Shown here: positions 22,354 through 23,505 of the stretch, one piece after another
How positions within the stretch are numbered: the first letter of the stretch is position 1
Layout: every line of letters begins with the position of its first letter
Source of the DNA: an uncultured Sutterella sp.
GTDB taxonomy: Bacteria > Pseudomonadota > Gammaproteobacteria > Burkholderiales > Burkholderiaceae_F
Assembly: GCA_937943605.1 (NCBI GenBank)
Contig: CALEAW010000082.1
Location: 1-23,505 of the forward strand
Reading direction: 5' to 3'
Length of the DNA stretch: 23,505 nucleotides
Notes under the pieces: model-generated
Seen by the model: the letters and a program-made list of their open reading frames with translations, nothing else
Database searches by the model: none
What the model was told of the DNA's origin: nothing
Made by a program: the position numbers and the translations under genes

Positions 22354-23001
22354 ATGATTTCCCGTCGTGATCTCCTTTGTGCTGGTGCGCTCGCTCCACT
22401 CACGTCTTCTGCATTTGCTAATGCCTCTCCCGCTTACACGGTTGGCAAGGAATTCTTGAGTGTTCATCCGATGGCTCCGACGCCGGCTGATAAGATCGAA
22501 GTGGTTGAATTCTTTGCTTATACCTGCCCGCATTGCTTGCAGTTCCATCCGGTTTTCGAAGAATGGGCTAAGACCGCTCCTTCTGATGTGACGATTCGCA
22601 TCTGCCCGGTGGCCTGGCAGCCGAAGTACCTCCCGTTCACCGACACGTACTTCGCTCTTGAAGCTTTGGGTCTCCTCGACAAGTTGAGCCTTTCCTTCTT
22701 TGAAAGCGTGATCTATCAGACGCGGTCTTACAACTTCGATAGCGCTTCTCACGATATCCGTGACTTCATGGTCGAAAACGGTGTTGATGCCGCTAAGTGG
22801 GATGCTACGGTTAACTCCTTCGGTGTTAAGAACAAGTCTCGCTCCGCAGTTATGCTCTGGAATGCTTATCAGATCGACAGCACCCCGATGGTTGGTGTTG
22901 GTGGTAAGTTCACTACGGGTCCCCACTTGACGGGTTCCCGTCAGGCTACGCCTGAGTGCATCGACTACCTCGTCGAACAGGTTCGTAAGCTTCGCAAGTA
23001 A
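22354..23001 (+). CDS. dsbA: DsbA-type thiol:disulfide oxidoreductase
   Basis: This 215-aa periplasmic protein should introduce disulfide bonds into exported proteins. The thioredoxin fold carries the active site C58-P-H-C61 (AYTCPHCLQFH), the CPHC variant typical of DsbA, and a cis-Pro loop at Pro178 (DSTPMVGVGG). An N-terminal export signal (SRRDLLCAGALAPLTSSAFA) contains twin Arg in a pattern near the Tat consensus, though most DsbA proteins use Sec/SRP, so the route is open. GAAGGA precedes the ATG. Ala and Gly codons are strongly biased, as in the autotransporters, suggesting good expression. It may help fold nearby envelope proteins. DsbB is not in the window. Confidence 0.94.
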   Translation: MISRRDLLCAGALAPLTSSAFANASPAYTVGKEFLSVHPMAPTPADKIEVVEFFAYTCPHCLQFHPVFEEWAKTAPSDVTIRICPVAWQPKYLPFTDTYFALEALGLLDKLSLSFFESVIYQTRSYNFDSASHDIRDFMVENGVDAAKWDATVNSFGVKNKSRSAVMLWNAYQIDSTPMVGVGGKFTTGPHLTGSRQATPECIDYLVEQVRKLRK

Positions 23002-23018
23002 GCTGAAGCTGATATTCC

Positions 23019-23050
23019 AAAAAAGGGTCGTCTTTGAGCGGCCCTTTTTT
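23019..23050. terminator. Bidirectional terminator between dsbA and the zinc-finger gene
   Basis: AAAAAAGGGTCG (23019-23030) pairs with CGGCCCTTTTTT (23039-23050) through six GC-rich pairs (one G-U) with an 8-nt loop. A/T-runs on both sides allow termination of both convergent genes. Confidence 0.9.
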
Positions 23051-23094
23051 CATACTCTGTAGCAACGAGATTTCATTTTTATAGCCGAAGTGGA

Positions 23095-23361
23095 TCACTT
23101 TAGTTGACTGTCTTTGCTACCACGTCGGTTATACAACTCAAACCGTTTAGCATGCTTGTCAGCTTCTTCTTGGCAATGTATGCAAAGTCTTACGCCCGGC
23201 AAAGCCTGACGGCGTGCCTCAGGGATCGGCTCACCGCACTCTTCGCAGAATTTGCGGCTTTCACCATGGTAGAGCTTTGATTGTGCTCGGCGGATCTCGT
23301 CATTGATCGTGTCATCAATTTGGTCTTGTACTGCGGTATCTCCTGCCCAGCCTACTGCCAT
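23095..23361 (-). CDS. DksA/TraR-type C4 zinc-finger protein, YbiI-like
   Basis: This 88-aa protein has the four-Cys zinc finger of the DksA/TraR superfamily: Cys39-x2-Cys42 (FCEECGEPIPEARRQALPG) and Cys60-x2-Cys63 (RLCIHCQ). The short N-terminal helix (DTAVQDQIDDTINDEIRRAQ) is too short to form the long coiled coil of DksA, so it resembles YbiI or TraR rather than DksA itself. Such proteins bind RNA polymerase near the secondary channel in studied cases. That role is inferred here. The ATG has AGGA at 6-8 nt. A good promoter lies upstream. Confidence 0.88.
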   Translation of the reverse strand: MAVGWAGDTAVQDQIDDTINDEIRRAQSKLYHGESRKFCEECGEPIPEARRQALPGVRLCIHCQEEADKHAKRFELYNRRGSKDSQLK

Positions 23362-23429
23362 AATTGTTCCTCGTGCGTCTGATATTTGTTAGCTAGATAG
23401 CCAAAACGCTAAAAGTTTGTTCGATTGTG

Positions 23430-23457
23430 ATAATAAATCATCATAGTGACATGTTAA
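23430..23457 (-). promoter_or_regulatory. Sigma70-type promoter of the zinc-finger gene
   Basis: On the minus strand TTAACA (23457-23452), a 16-bp spacer and TATTAT (23435-23430) match 5 of 6 consensus bases each. The expected start near 23423 leaves a 5' UTR of about 60 nt. Beyond it, to the end of the window, no gene is visible. Confidence 0.55.
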
Positions 23458-23505
23458 CGGTAAGCGATTCTGATACTAAACAACCAACTGCGACTTTGAG
23501 ACTGG

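Noticed and set aside
22285..22926. A 213-codon open frame antisense to dsbA
   Set aside because: It overlaps the DsbA gene, which has its CPHC site and export signal. The antisense product has no family features and no ribosome-binding site worth noting.

Overview
The window looks like a chromosomal segment of a Gram-negative, gut-type betaproteobacterium, most plausibly Burkholderiales/Sutterellaceae. That is inferred from a Burkholderia-style trimeric porin, two classical autotransporters ending in RHAF, a lipobox lipoprotein, a YbiI-like DksA/TraR zinc-finger protein and a DsbA-type oxidoreductase. No tRNA, rRNA, CRISPR array, insertion sequence or phage gene was recognised.

Layout. Bases 1-4400 are mostly minus strand: a lipoprotein, a general porin, a MarR-type regulator and a type I-alpha DAHP synthase, each followed by its own hairpin terminator. 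The marR-porin gap carries three strong inverted repeats. Bases 4400-7100 hold phased short repeats and a plus-strand autotransporter. Bases 7126-9192 (minus) encode a BetT-like BCCT transporter. Its roughly 220-nt leader can fold into a three-way junction followed by mutually exclusive hairpins, so it is a candidate structured regulatory RNA. Bases 9640-16726 (plus) form the core of the window: a leader peptide rich in Phe and Tyr codons and an attenuator, then a compact operon aroF (type I-beta DAHP synthase)-aroB-aroA-aroC-chorismate mutase-aroE/aroK fusion-aroQ. Bases 16746-23361 carry a methyltransferase, a metallophosphoesterase, a small secreted protein, a second autotransporter with a G10 tract upstream, dsbA and the zinc-finger protein.

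How the genes work together. The operon encodes all seven steps from PEP plus erythrose-4-phosphate to chorismate, plus the first step toward Phe and Tyr (prephenate). It sits behind one attenuator whose control codons are Phe and Tyr. The type I-beta DAHP synthase has an N-terminal regulatory domain and the chorismate mutase has an ACT-like tail, so control is probably both transcriptional and allosteric. Several operon proteins resemble Firmicutes/Clostridia versions more than betaproteobacterial ones, as judged from memory of family sequences. This suggests horizontal acquisition, while the separate type I-alpha DAHP synthase could be the native enzyme. The remaining genes are mostly cell-envelope functions: porin, autotransporters, lipoprotein, DsbA and osmolyte transport.

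The most interesting items are the Phe/Tyr attenuator in front of a complete shikimate operon, the structured leader of the BCCT gene, and the G10 tract upstream of the second autotransporter.
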